Assembly (NCBI GenBank): GCA_947630095.1
Contig: CANRGI010000092.1
Coordinates: 1 to 5,360 of the forward strand
Reading direction: 5' to 3'
DNA from: an uncultured Bacilli bacterium
Lineage (GTDB): Bacteria; Bacillota_I; Bacilli_A; RF39; UBA660
DNA length: 5,360 bases
Part shown: in pieces, positions 1-5,283 of the stretch
How the letters are laid out: every line of letters begins with the position of its first letter
Position numbering within the stretch: position 1 is the stretch's first letter
The notes under the pieces: model-generated
Seen by the model: the letters and a program-made list of their open reading frames with translations, nothing else
Told to the model about the DNA's origin: nothing
The model's database searches: none
Position numbers and translations under genes: made by a program

Positions 1-213
1 CACGATAAACCAAGTGCTAATGCTTTTCCTTCTATAGGCATATACGACCCACCTATAACACTAGACGAAACTAGTACTAGTAAAGGAATAAAACTAACAG
101 GTTACATAGACCCTTATGATACGATTACTTTTAAATTATTACTAACTTACAAAAATGAAGAAGACAAAACTGAAAAAGTTTATTACATTTACAATTACCG
201 ACAAGTTACTTAA
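1..213 (+). CDS. C-terminal end of an unidentified protein (5' end outside window)
   Basis: An open frame runs from the first base of the window to a TAA at 211-213 and gives 70 residues. It is the C-terminal end of a gene that starts upstream. The visible protein reads HDKPSANAFPSIGIYDPP, then a segment rich in Thr, Ile, Tyr and Lys that ends YYIYNYRQVT. Alternating polar and hydrophobic residues in the last 45 positions suggest a small beta-sandwich or Ig-like domain. There is no membrane segment, LPXTG sorting signal or catalytic motif in the visible part. I do not recognise the family. That the stretch is coding is supported by a stop-free frame in AT-rich DNA and by codon habits shared with the other genes (GAC before GAA, CAC before a G-starting codon). 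Only 37 bases separate it from the next start, and no terminator hairpin is visible between them, so it may be co-transcribed with the genes that follow. Confidence 0.8.
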   Translation, partial: HDKPSANAFPSIGIYDPPITLDETSTSKGIKLTGYIDPYDTITFKLLLTYKNEEDKTEKVYYIYNYRQVT

Positions 214-250
214 CCAAAACTTGATAATATTATAAATAGGTGATTATTTT

Positions 251-430
251 ATGTATAAAGTAAAAGTATTTGACGAGTCTCACGAAGCAGATTTAGAAAC
301 CAAAGTAAACACATTTTTACAAACATTAAAGGATAAAGACATTATTGATATTAAATTTCAAGTATCGACATCTATATTTGCAGAAGAACAAATCTATTGC
401 TTCAGTGCGTTGATAATTTATATTGACTAA
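251..430 (+). CDS. Cse60-like small protein (sporulation protein Cse60 family)
   Basis: This is a 59-residue protein starting at ATG 251 and ending in TAA 428-430. An AGGTGAT ribosome binding site (238-244) lies 6 bases upstream of the start. The sequence opens MYKVKVFDESHEADLETKVN, continues with a predicted amphipathic helix and an IIDIKFQVS strand, and ends EEQIYCFSALIIYID. The order VKVFDE, a helix, DIIDIKF and EEQIYCFSAxIIY matches my recollection of the Cse60 family. That family is named for a mother-cell-expressed protein of about 60 residues in Bacillus subtilis whose biochemical role is unknown. Homologues also occur in organisms not known to sporulate, so the name alone does not prove sporulation. 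No sigma-E-type promoter is evident upstream. The gene sits 17 bases before murJ and probably shares its transcript. The family call is by recognition of the pattern, without an alignment. Confidence 0.8.
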   Translation: MYKVKVFDESHEADLETKVNTFLQTLKDKDIIDIKFQVSTSIFAEEQIYCFSALIIYID

Positions 431-447
431 CGAAAGGATAAAGAAGT

Positions 448-2076
448 ATGAAAAAAAACACATTTGTAGAAGGCACTTTTATAGCAACATTTGCAATTAT
501 TATAACTAAAATTTTAGGTGTTCTCTATGTTATCCCATTTTATAAAATAATAGGTGAACAAGGTGGAGATTTATATTCTTATGCTTATAATGTATATAAT
601 TTATTTTTAAATATCTCAACAGCAGGAATACCTATAGCAGTAAGTAAAATAATAACTGAATATAACACTTTAGAAATGTATGAAGCAAAAGAAAGGGTAT
701 ATAAGTTAGGAAGAAATGTTATACTTATTATATCTTTAATCGCGTTTTTCTTATTGTTTGTTTTTGCTGAAGAATTTGCAAGTCTAATTTTAGGAGAGAT
801 AAAAGGTGGTAATACCCTAAGTGATGTAGGATTTGTCTTGCGCTCAGTTTCATTTTGCCTTCTTATTATCCCGTTTTTATCAGTTTCCCGTGGATATTTA
901 CAAGGTCATAAATATATAACCCCATCTAGTGTAAGTCAAGTAATCGAGCAAGTAGTTAGAATTGCAGTCATTCTTATGGGTTCTTATATTGCTATAAATG
1001 TTCTTAATAAAAGTGTATCCTTAGGAGTAGGCATATCCGTTTTTGGTGCCTTTGTAGGTGGTCTATTTGCTTTATGTTATATTAAATTAAAGATAAAGAA
1101 AAATACAAAAAACTTTCCTAAAAGCACTAAAGTAGATAAAGTAACTAATAAAGAAATAATAAAAAAGATAATAAGTTATGCTATACCTTTAATCATAGTC
1201 AGCATAGCAACTGATATTTATAGTTTAACAGATATGACTTTAATAGTAAGAACTTCTTATAAATTAGGTTACACTGCATCTGAAAGTGAAGCAATATCTA
1301 GCATAATCGCTACTTGGGCTCCTAAAATATGTATGATAATAAATGCAGTTGCAATGGGTATGTCAACTTCTCTTATCCCTCATATGGTTTCTTCTTTTAC
1401 TAAAAAAGATTTATCTTCTTCAAATAAAAAATTTAATCAAGCAATAAGTATTATTATCTTAGTAGGAACTCCTTTATCTCTAGGCTTATCTGTTCTTTCT
1501 TACCCAGTTTATAATATTTTCTATGGCTCTTCTACTTATGGTGGAATAATTTTAAGGTACACATCATTGCAAGCCTTATTTGCTAGTATCTATATAGTAA
1601 TAAGTATGTCACTTCAAAGTCTAAATAAATTTAAAGTTGTATATGCTTCTTCTATCTTAGGTTTCCTAACTAATGCCCTATTAGATGTACCTCTTATGTA
1701 TCTATTCCATAAATTAGGTTTTCACGCTTTCTACGGAGCAATACTAGCAACAATCCTAGGTTACATTATTTCTTATACTATTTCTATTACTAGACTTAAA
1801 AAAGATTTACACTTCCAATATAAAGAAATATTAAATACTATTTTAAAAGTACTTATCCCAAGTATTTCTATGCTTATAGTTTTATTTATATTAAGTTTAT
1901 TTGTAAATATCACTGTATCTAGTTTATTAAATAATATCTTACTTTGTTTATTATATGCTTTAATAGGCGGGTTTGTATATATTGGTATATCTTATAAAAT
2001 GGGTTTAATCAATAATGTTTTAGGTACTGACTATGTAAATAAAATTTTAAAGAAATTAAAAATAAAAAAATCTTGA
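448..2076 (+). CDS. murJ: MurJ/YtgP-type lipid II flippase (MOP superfamily, SpoVB-related)
   Basis: This is a 542-residue polytopic membrane protein, close to the usual length of Gram-positive MurJ (YtgP). It most likely flips undecaprenyl-linked peptidoglycan precursor (lipid II) across the cytoplasmic membrane. The N-terminus (KKNTFVEGTFIATFAIIITK, then a GVLYVIPFYKIIGEQGG segment and YAYNVYNLFLNISTAGIPIAVSKI at about residues 45-68) is characteristic of the YtgP/SpoVB branch. So is SRGYLQGHKYITPSSVSQVI with the following EQVVRI (about 147-172). Hydrophobic spans are visible at about 9-31, 91-115, 130-146, 168-185, 191-214, 242-262, 290-312, 330-352, 365-390, 396-418, 424-447, 463-487 and 492-516, consistent with 13-14 helices. 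It resembles YtgP more than SpoVB, the sporulation paralogue, because of the GGDLYSYAYNVY segment. An AAAGGA ribosome binding site (433-438) lies 9 bases before the ATG. The stop is TGA, the only one in the window. Substrate assignment is from the family, so export of another polyprenyl-linked glycan is possible. Confidence 0.87.
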   Translation: MKKNTFVEGTFIATFAIIITKILGVLYVIPFYKIIGEQGGDLYSYAYNVYNLFLNISTAGIPIAVSKIITEYNTLEMYEAKERVYKLGRNVILIISLIAFFLLFVFAEEFASLILGEIKGGNTLSDVGFVLRSVSFCLLIIPFLSVSRGYLQGHKYITPSSVSQVIEQVVRIAVILMGSYIAINVLNKSVSLGVGISVFGAFVGGLFALCYIKLKIKKNTKNFPKSTKVDKVTNKEIIKKIISYAIPLIIVSIATDIYSLTDMTLIVRTSYKLGYTASESEAISSIIATWAPKICMIINAVAMGMSTSLIPHMVSSFTKKDLSSSNKKFNQAISIIILVGTPLSLGLSVLSYPVYNIFYGSSTYGGIILRYTSLQALFASIYIVISMSLQSLNKFKVVYASSILGFLTNALLDVPLMYLFHKLGFHAFYGAILATILGYIISYTISITRLKKDLHFQYKEILNTILKVLIPSISMLIVLFILSLFVNITVSSLLNNILLCLLYALIGGFVYIGISYKMGLINNVLGTDYVNKILKKLKIKKS

Positions 2077-2101
2077 CCAAACTAACTCTAAAGTTTATTA
2101 T
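2073..2101 (+). promoter_or_regulatory. Sigma-A-type promoter of the ABC transporter unit
   Basis: A -35 hexamer TTGACC (2073-2078, five of six to TTGACA) and a -10 hexamer TATTAT (2096-2101, five of six to TATAAT) are separated by exactly 17 bases. Transcription would start near 2108, giving a leader of only about 14 bases that is almost entirely the ribosome binding site. The -35 hexamer contains the TGA stop of murJ (2074-2076). The spacer holds an imperfect inverted repeat, AAACT (2079-2083) and AGTTT (2092-2096). The call rests on sequence match only. In DNA this AT-rich, -10-like strings are common, but the paired match with ideal spacing is less so. Confidence 0.6.
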
Positions 2102-2110
2102 ATACTTTGA

Positions 2111-2116
2111 AAGGAG
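2111..2116 (+). promoter_or_regulatory. Ribosome binding site fixing the ABC ATPase start
   Basis: AAGGAG is followed by five bases and then ATG at 2122. It decides between this ATG and an in-frame TTG at 2107. The TTG would place the ribosome binding site inside the coding region and has no good site of its own. Confidence 0.85.
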
Positions 2117-2121
2117 AAATT

Positions 2122-3021
2122 ATGTTAGAAGTAAAAAATGTTACAAAATACTATGGCACTAATTTAGCAGTAAATAACTTAAATTTTCAAGTTAAAGACG
2201 GAGAAATTTTTGGTCTTCTTGGTGTAAATGGAGCAGGAAAAACTACAACATTTAGAATGATTACAGGCTTACTTGATAAAACCGAAGGAGAAATACTTTT
2301 TAATGGAAAAAAAGTAGATTACTCTGTAACAGACCAAATAGGCTTTTTAACTGAAGAAAGAAGTTTACTAACTAAATTAACTGTCTTAGAACAAGCAAAA
2401 TTCTATGGAGGACTAAAAGGTTTAACAAATGACGAAATAGAAACTAGACTAGATTATCTATTAGAAAAACTAGAGATAAAAGACTATAAAACTAGAAAAA
2501 TCAAAGAATTGTCTAAAGGTAATCAACAAAAAGTACAGTTCATAATGTCTATTATAAATAAACCTAAATTACTTATATTAGACGAACCCTTTTCAGGACT
2601 AGACCCTATTAACATAGAATTATTTAAAAATTTAATATTAGAACTTAAAGAAGAAGGTACTAGTATAATATTTTCTTCCCACAGGATGGACCACGTAGAA
2701 TACTTTTGTGAATCTCTTTGTATTTTAGTAAAAGGTAATACAGTATTAAGTGGTAACTTAAAGAAAATAAAGTCTTCTTTTGCTAAAAAGAATATCATAA
2801 TTGAAGGCGATGTAGATAAAGATAAATTAATGTCTATTAAAGGTGTACTTAACGTTGAAAAATCTTCCCAAACATATAAAGTAAGTATAGAAAATAATGA
2901 TATAAGTGACTCTGTTTTCAAATATGTTTCTAAATGTAAAAATATTAAAAAATTCATAGTAGAAGAACCTACGTTAAATGAAATATTTATTGAGAAAGTC
3001 GGGGGTGCTTATGAAAAATAA
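2122..3021 (+). CDS. ABC-2 exporter ATP-binding protein (NatA/YhaQ type, with C-terminal DUF4162-like domain)
   Basis: This is a 299-residue ATPase subunit that would power the membrane protein encoded next. The nucleotide-binding domain covers about residues 1-215. Walker A is GVNGAGKTT (34-42, Lys40), the signature motif is LSKGNQQK (130-137), Walker B is LLILDEP (150-156, catalytic Glu155), the D-loop is SGLD (158-161) and the switch histidine is His187 in SSHRMDH. All catalytic motifs are intact. The Q-loop position carries glutamate (GFLTEERS, Glu78) instead of glutamine, as in the NatA/YhaQ branch whose typical motif is LPEERG. A C-terminal regulatory domain (about 215-299) ends in FIVEEPTLNEIFIEKVGG, the usual close of DUF4162. 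NatA of B. subtilis takes part in Na+ export, but the substrate here cannot be read from sequence. The start at 2122 is set by an AAGGAG site. The gene lies 45 bases after murJ, has its own promoter and overlaps the permease by 11 bases. Confidence 0.92.
   Translation: MLEVKNVTKYYGTNLAVNNLNFQVKDGEIFGLLGVNGAGKTTTFRMITGLLDKTEGEILFNGKKVDYSVTDQIGFLTEERSLLTKLTVLEQAKFYGGLKGLTNDEIETRLDYLLEKLEIKDYKTRKIKELSKGNQQKVQFIMSIINKPKLLILDEPFSGLDPINIELFKNLILELKEEGTSIIFSSHRMDHVEYFCESLCILVKGNTVLSGNLKKIKSSFAKKNIIIEGDVDKDKLMSIKGVLNVEKSSQTYKVSIENNDISDSVFKYVSKCKNIKKFIVEEPTLNEIFIEKVGGAYEK
3001..3007 (+). promoter_or_regulatory. Ribosome binding site of the permease, inside the ATPase gene
   Basis: GGGGGTG, one base off the consensus GGAGGTG, lies 3 bases before ATG 3011 (5 bases if counted from the GGGGG core). 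It is a rare G-run in this AT-rich window and supports 3011 over an in-frame ATG at 2978 that has no ribosome binding site. It lies in the last codons of the ATPase gene, so the two proteins are likely translationally coupled. Confidence 0.75.
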
Positions 3022-4327
3022 ACTTAAATTATTAATTAAAGATGGTCTAAATAAGAAACTAAATACTAAATGGTTTAAAATAGTTAATATATTACTTTTA
3101 GTAATTATATGCTTATTACTTAATTTAGATACTATTATAAAAATTTTTGGAGGAGACTTTGATGATCCTATAGAAATAAATATAATTGATTCTACAGGTG
3201 AATTTTATGATTTAATTAAAGAAAATTATAAGATAACTACTGCTACTATAAAAGAAAATGATGTAAAAATAAAAAAGGCAAAGAAAAGTTATAATGATTT
3301 ATCAAAGAGTATAAAGGATAAAGAAAGTAATGATATCATAGTTAAAATTGATAAAGAACTTGACGAATATAAAGTAGATATAACTTCATTTGACTATGTA
3401 GATACTGTTACAATTACACTTCTTACAAACTCCATCAACAGTGCTAAACAAACAATAATGCTATCTAATTCAAGTATTGATAAAGAAGAACTTGCTAATA
3501 TTTATAACCCACTAGAAATAAATAGAACTTATCTATCTAAAGATTTAGACGAAAATCACGAAATGATAGAATACATAAGTACTTTATTAATACCTATATT
3601 TATAATACCATTTTTCTTACTTATTTTATTAGTAATACAAATGATAGGTGCAGAAATAAATGAAGAAAAAAGTTCTAAAAGTATGGAGATAATAATAAGT
3701 AGTGTAAGTCCTAAGATACATTTTATATCTAAAATAATTACATCTAATCTTTATGCTATAATACAAAGTTTATTATTTGTAGTTTATTTTGTTATAGGTT
3801 TATTTACTAGAGTTCTCTTAACTAAAACTTCACTTACTAATTCATTTAGTGGAGAAATAGGAGAATTTATAAAAACTTTCCTAACATCTGATATATTAAA
3901 AAATGTAATTAAATGTCTTCCTTGGGTCATTATTATGATACTTCTTTCATTTATTGCATATTCACTTTTAGCAGGTATTCTAGCCTCTATGACAACTAAT
4001 CAAGAAGACTTCCAACAACTACAAACACCACTTATGATACTCATTATGGCAGGTTACTTCATCGCTATGTTAGCGTCTACTTATGAAAAAAGTACATTTA
4101 TAATTATACTTTCAGTTATACCTTTCTTATCTTCTATAATTGCCCCAGTCCTCCTTATAACAGGTCAAATTGGAATATTTGAAATTTCAATTGCTATATT
4201 CTTATTAGTATTTACTATTTATATTTTAATTAAATTTGGTTCAAGAATTTATAAGGTAGGAATACTTAACTATAATTCAAATAATCTATGGCGTAAAATA
4301 CTAGATGCGATTAAGATAAAAGATTAA
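3011..4327 (+). CDS. ABC-2 exporter membrane protein (NatB/YhaP type)
   Basis: This is a 438-residue integral membrane subunit paired with the upstream ATPase. The layout fits the NatB/YhaP family. There is a first helix at about residues 24-46 and a long extracytoplasmic, Lys/Asp/Ser-rich domain (about 47-185) that opens PIEINIIDSTGEFYDLI. Six further hydrophobic spans follow at about 188-212, 246-270, 300-326, 341-357, 362-384 and 388-410. Family landmarks are GAEINEEKSSKSMEIIISSV followed by SP (213-234), the cytoplasmic loop that contacts the ATPase. Others are SMTTNQEDFQQLQTPLMI (326-343) and the terminal SRIYKVGILNY (411-421). The extracytoplasmic domain has several charged stretches that may form a short helical hairpin. 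The 11-base overlap with the ATPase gene indicates equimolar, coupled synthesis. Exported ion, drug or peptide is unknown. An upstream ATG at 2978 would add 11 residues (MKYLLRKSGVL) but lacks a ribosome binding site. Confidence 0.9.
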   Translation: MKNKLKLLIKDGLNKKLNTKWFKIVNILLLVIICLLLNLDTIIKIFGGDFDDPIEINIIDSTGEFYDLIKENYKITTATIKENDVKIKKAKKSYNDLSKSIKDKESNDIIVKIDKELDEYKVDITSFDYVDTVTITLLTNSINSAKQTIMLSNSSIDKEELANIYNPLEINRTYLSKDLDENHEMIEYISTLLIPIFIIPFFLLILLVIQMIGAEINEEKSSKSMEIIISSVSPKIHFISKIITSNLYAIIQSLLFVVYFVIGLFTRVLLTKTSLTNSFSGEIGEFIKTFLTSDILKNVIKCLPWVIIMILLSFIAYSLLAGILASMTTNQEDFQQLQTPLMILIMAGYFIAMLASTYEKSTFIIILSVIPFLSSIIAPVLLITGQIGIFEISIAIFLLVFTIYILIKFGSRIYKVGILNYNSNNLWRKILDAIKIKD

Positions 4328-4330
4328 CTA

Positions 4331-4380
4331 AAAAACTCTATTTAAACTATTTTTAAAGTTTATTTAGAGTTTTAATTTTT
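4331..4380 (+). terminator. Rho-independent terminator of the ABC transporter unit
   Basis: It starts three bases after the permease stop. The outer arms AAAACTCTA (4332-4340) and TAGAGTTTT (4365-4373) form 9 pairs, a TT/TT internal mismatch follows, and TAAACT (4343-4348) with AGTTTA (4357-4362) adds 6 pairs around an 8-base loop. The 3' side continues AATTTTT (4374-4380). The stem has only three G-C pairs but is long and correctly placed. Confidence 0.8.
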
Positions 4381-4401
4381 ATATAAAAACTTTACAATAT
4401 A

Positions 4402-4441
4402 TTTATCAAATTTAAAGACTTTTTATCACTTTTTTGATAAA
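4402..4441 (+). repeat. TTTATCA direct and inverted repeats upstream of the NPCBM gene
   Basis: TTTATCA occurs at 4402-4408 and again at 4422-4428, exactly 20 bases apart. Its inverted copy TGATAAA is at 4435-4441. The second and third copies form a TTTATCA-N6-TGATAAA palindrome. The first and third form a 9-base perfect inverted repeat, TTTATCAAA and TTTGATAAA, with a 22-base gap. The inverted copy overlaps a possible -35 hexamer, TTGATA (4434-4439). The set could be an operator for a dimeric regulator or a weak RNA hairpin. There is no direct evidence for either. Confidence 0.45.
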
Positions 4442-4486
4442 ATATAAGCATAAGAAATATTAAAAAAATATTTAATTAAATATAAT
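4434..4486 (+). promoter_or_regulatory. Candidate promoter region of the NPCBM gene
   Basis: Two weak possibilities are visible. One is TTGATA (4434-4439, five of six) with TATTAA (4458-4463) at 18 bases. The other is a perfect TATAAT (4481-4486) with no recognisable -35 hexamer; it would put the start of transcription inside or next to the ribosome binding site. The gene follows a terminator, so a promoter should exist between 4381 and 4503, but the sequence does not decide which. Confidence 0.35.
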
Positions 4487-4503
4487 ATAGTAGGAGTGAT
4501 TTT

Positions 4504-5181
4504 ATGAAAAGTTTTTTAGAGAAAATTTTATTATTTTTATTAGTAGTACCAATATTTTTTATGTTTTCAAGTGTCTTATCAGCAAAAGATAAAACATTTG
4601 AATATTTATCTAATATAGACGAAACCACTTCTCAAGTAGGTTATAGTAAATTAAAGAAAAATGAAAATGAAGATGGTAACTTAATATCTTTAATGATTAA
4701 TGGTAGAAGAATGTATTCTATGAATGCAATATACGCTCACGCATCTTCTTCTATAGTTTACGATTTATCTAAATATCCAGATTTTAATACATTTAAAACT
4801 TATATAGGAGTAGACGCTAGTCGTGGTACAGCAGGAGATGGTGTGAAATTCTACATTTATGCTTCAAAAGATAATGATTATAAAACTGCTAAATGGACTC
4901 AACTTCACTCAAGTGAAATATTAAAAGGTAACACTGAAGCAGAAAAAGTAGTAGTGAGTATTAAAGACTATAAATGGTTAAAACTAGAAGCAGATAAAAG
5001 TGGAAGTAATGCAAGTGACCACGCTGTATATTTTGACGCTATGATTTATAATGAAGAAAAATATATTCCTACCTCTGTAAGCATACCTTTTATTAAATCT
5101 TTAGAAGAATATGACGAAGAATTAAAAGGTAAATCTGATAAAGAAATAGTAACAGATAACTATGCACCAATAAGAAATTAA
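4504..5181 (+). CDS. Secreted single-NPCBM-domain protein, putative carbohydrate-binding
   Basis: This is a 225-residue protein with an AGGAG ribosome binding site (4492-4496) 7 bases before ATG 4504. Residues 1-27 form a signal peptide: Lys near the N-terminus, a long hydrophobic core, and likely cleavage after VLSA. Residues about 31-183 match the NPCBM module (a putative carbohydrate-binding domain common in Gram-positive glycan-active enzymes). The match begins with FEYLSNI, continues with AIYAHASSSIVYDLSKYPDF (75-94), TYIGVDASRGTAGDGVKFYI (99-118) and WLKLEADKSGSNASDHAVYF (158-177), and ends at DAMIY. No enzymatic domain, LPXTG signal, lipobox or second membrane segment is present, so it is probably released or held by glycan binding. 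The 42-residue tail is charged (SLEEYDEELKGKSDKEIV) and ends at TAA 5179-5181. From memory, larger relatives in gut Firmicutes continue past a similar tail into further domains, so this may be a shortened member. Glycan ligand unknown. Confidence 0.82.
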   Translation: MKSFLEKILLFLLVVPIFFMFSSVLSAKDKTFEYLSNIDETTSQVGYSKLKKNENEDGNLISLMINGRRMYSMNAIYAHASSSIVYDLSKYPDFNTFKTYIGVDASRGTAGDGVKFYIYASKDNDYKTAKWTQLHSSEILKGNTEAEKVVVSIKDYKWLKLEADKSGSNASDHAVYFDAMIYNEEKYIPTSVSIPFIKSLEEYDEELKGKSDKEIVTDNYAPIRN

Positions 5182-5212
5182 TGCAAAGGGAAAAAATATT
5201 TTTATAAAAGCC

Positions 5213-5241
5213 TTGTATAATAAATTTAAATATGATATAAA
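5213..5241 (+). promoter_or_regulatory. Candidate extended -10 promoter of the response regulator gene
   Basis: TATAAA (5236-5241, five of six) is preceded by TG at 5233-5234, giving the TGn extended -10 form. A weak -35, TTGTAT (5213-5218, three of six), lies exactly 17 bases upstream. Transcription would begin near 5248, about 36 bases before the GTG start. A perfect TATAAT at 5216-5221 is an alternative -10 but has no visible -35. Confidence 0.45.
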
Positions 5242-5283
5242 TAGATTATAAAAATAAAGCTATGTTAGAAAGGCGGTATTTTT

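Noticed and set aside
221..236. Promoter for the Cse60-like gene (TTGATA at 221-226, TATAAA at 231-236)
   Set aside because: The two hexamers are only four bases apart, so they cannot form one promoter, and neither has a matching partner at 16-18 bases. No sigma-E-like elements are visible.
214..250. Terminator between the first partial gene and the Cse60-like gene
   Set aside because: Only a 10-base AT palindrome (ATAATATTAT, 224-233) is present, with no stable stem or U-run.
2107..2121. TTG start five codons upstream for the ABC ATPase
   Set aside because: It would bury the AAGGAG site in the coding sequence and has no ribosome binding site of its own; ATG 2122 begins the standard MLEVKNVTKYYG opening of the family.
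2523..2957. Open frame of 144 codons on the minus strand
   Set aside because: It lies wholly within the ABC ATPase gene, which has intact family motifs. The antisense translation has no recognisable domain and is explained as a shadow of the real gene.
2978..3010. ATG 2978 as permease start
   Set aside because: No ribosome binding site precedes it, it would give a 44-base overlap, and the extra 11 residues are not family-like. ATG 3011 has a G-rich site at 3001-3007.
4328..4503. Riboswitch, T-box or small RNA in the longest intergenic region
   Set aside because: Apart from the terminator and the TTTATCA repeats, the segment is plain A/T sequence with no conserved riboswitch core or G-C-rich structured element.
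5184..5216. Hairpin after the NPCBM gene as a terminator
   Set aside because: AAGG (5186-5189) and CCTT (5211-5214) pair only four bases cleanly, extendable with a bulge, around a loop of about 20 bases and without a U-run after the 3' arm. Too weak to call.
5174..5254. Possible frameshifted continuation of the NPCBM protein past its stop
   Set aside because: A stop-free +1 frame exists from 5174 to a TAA at 5252-5254 and reads IFIKALYNKFKYDINRL near its end, but it is short and Lys/Ile/Asn-rich as any AT-rich noncoding DNA would be. It also overlaps the response regulator promoter elements.
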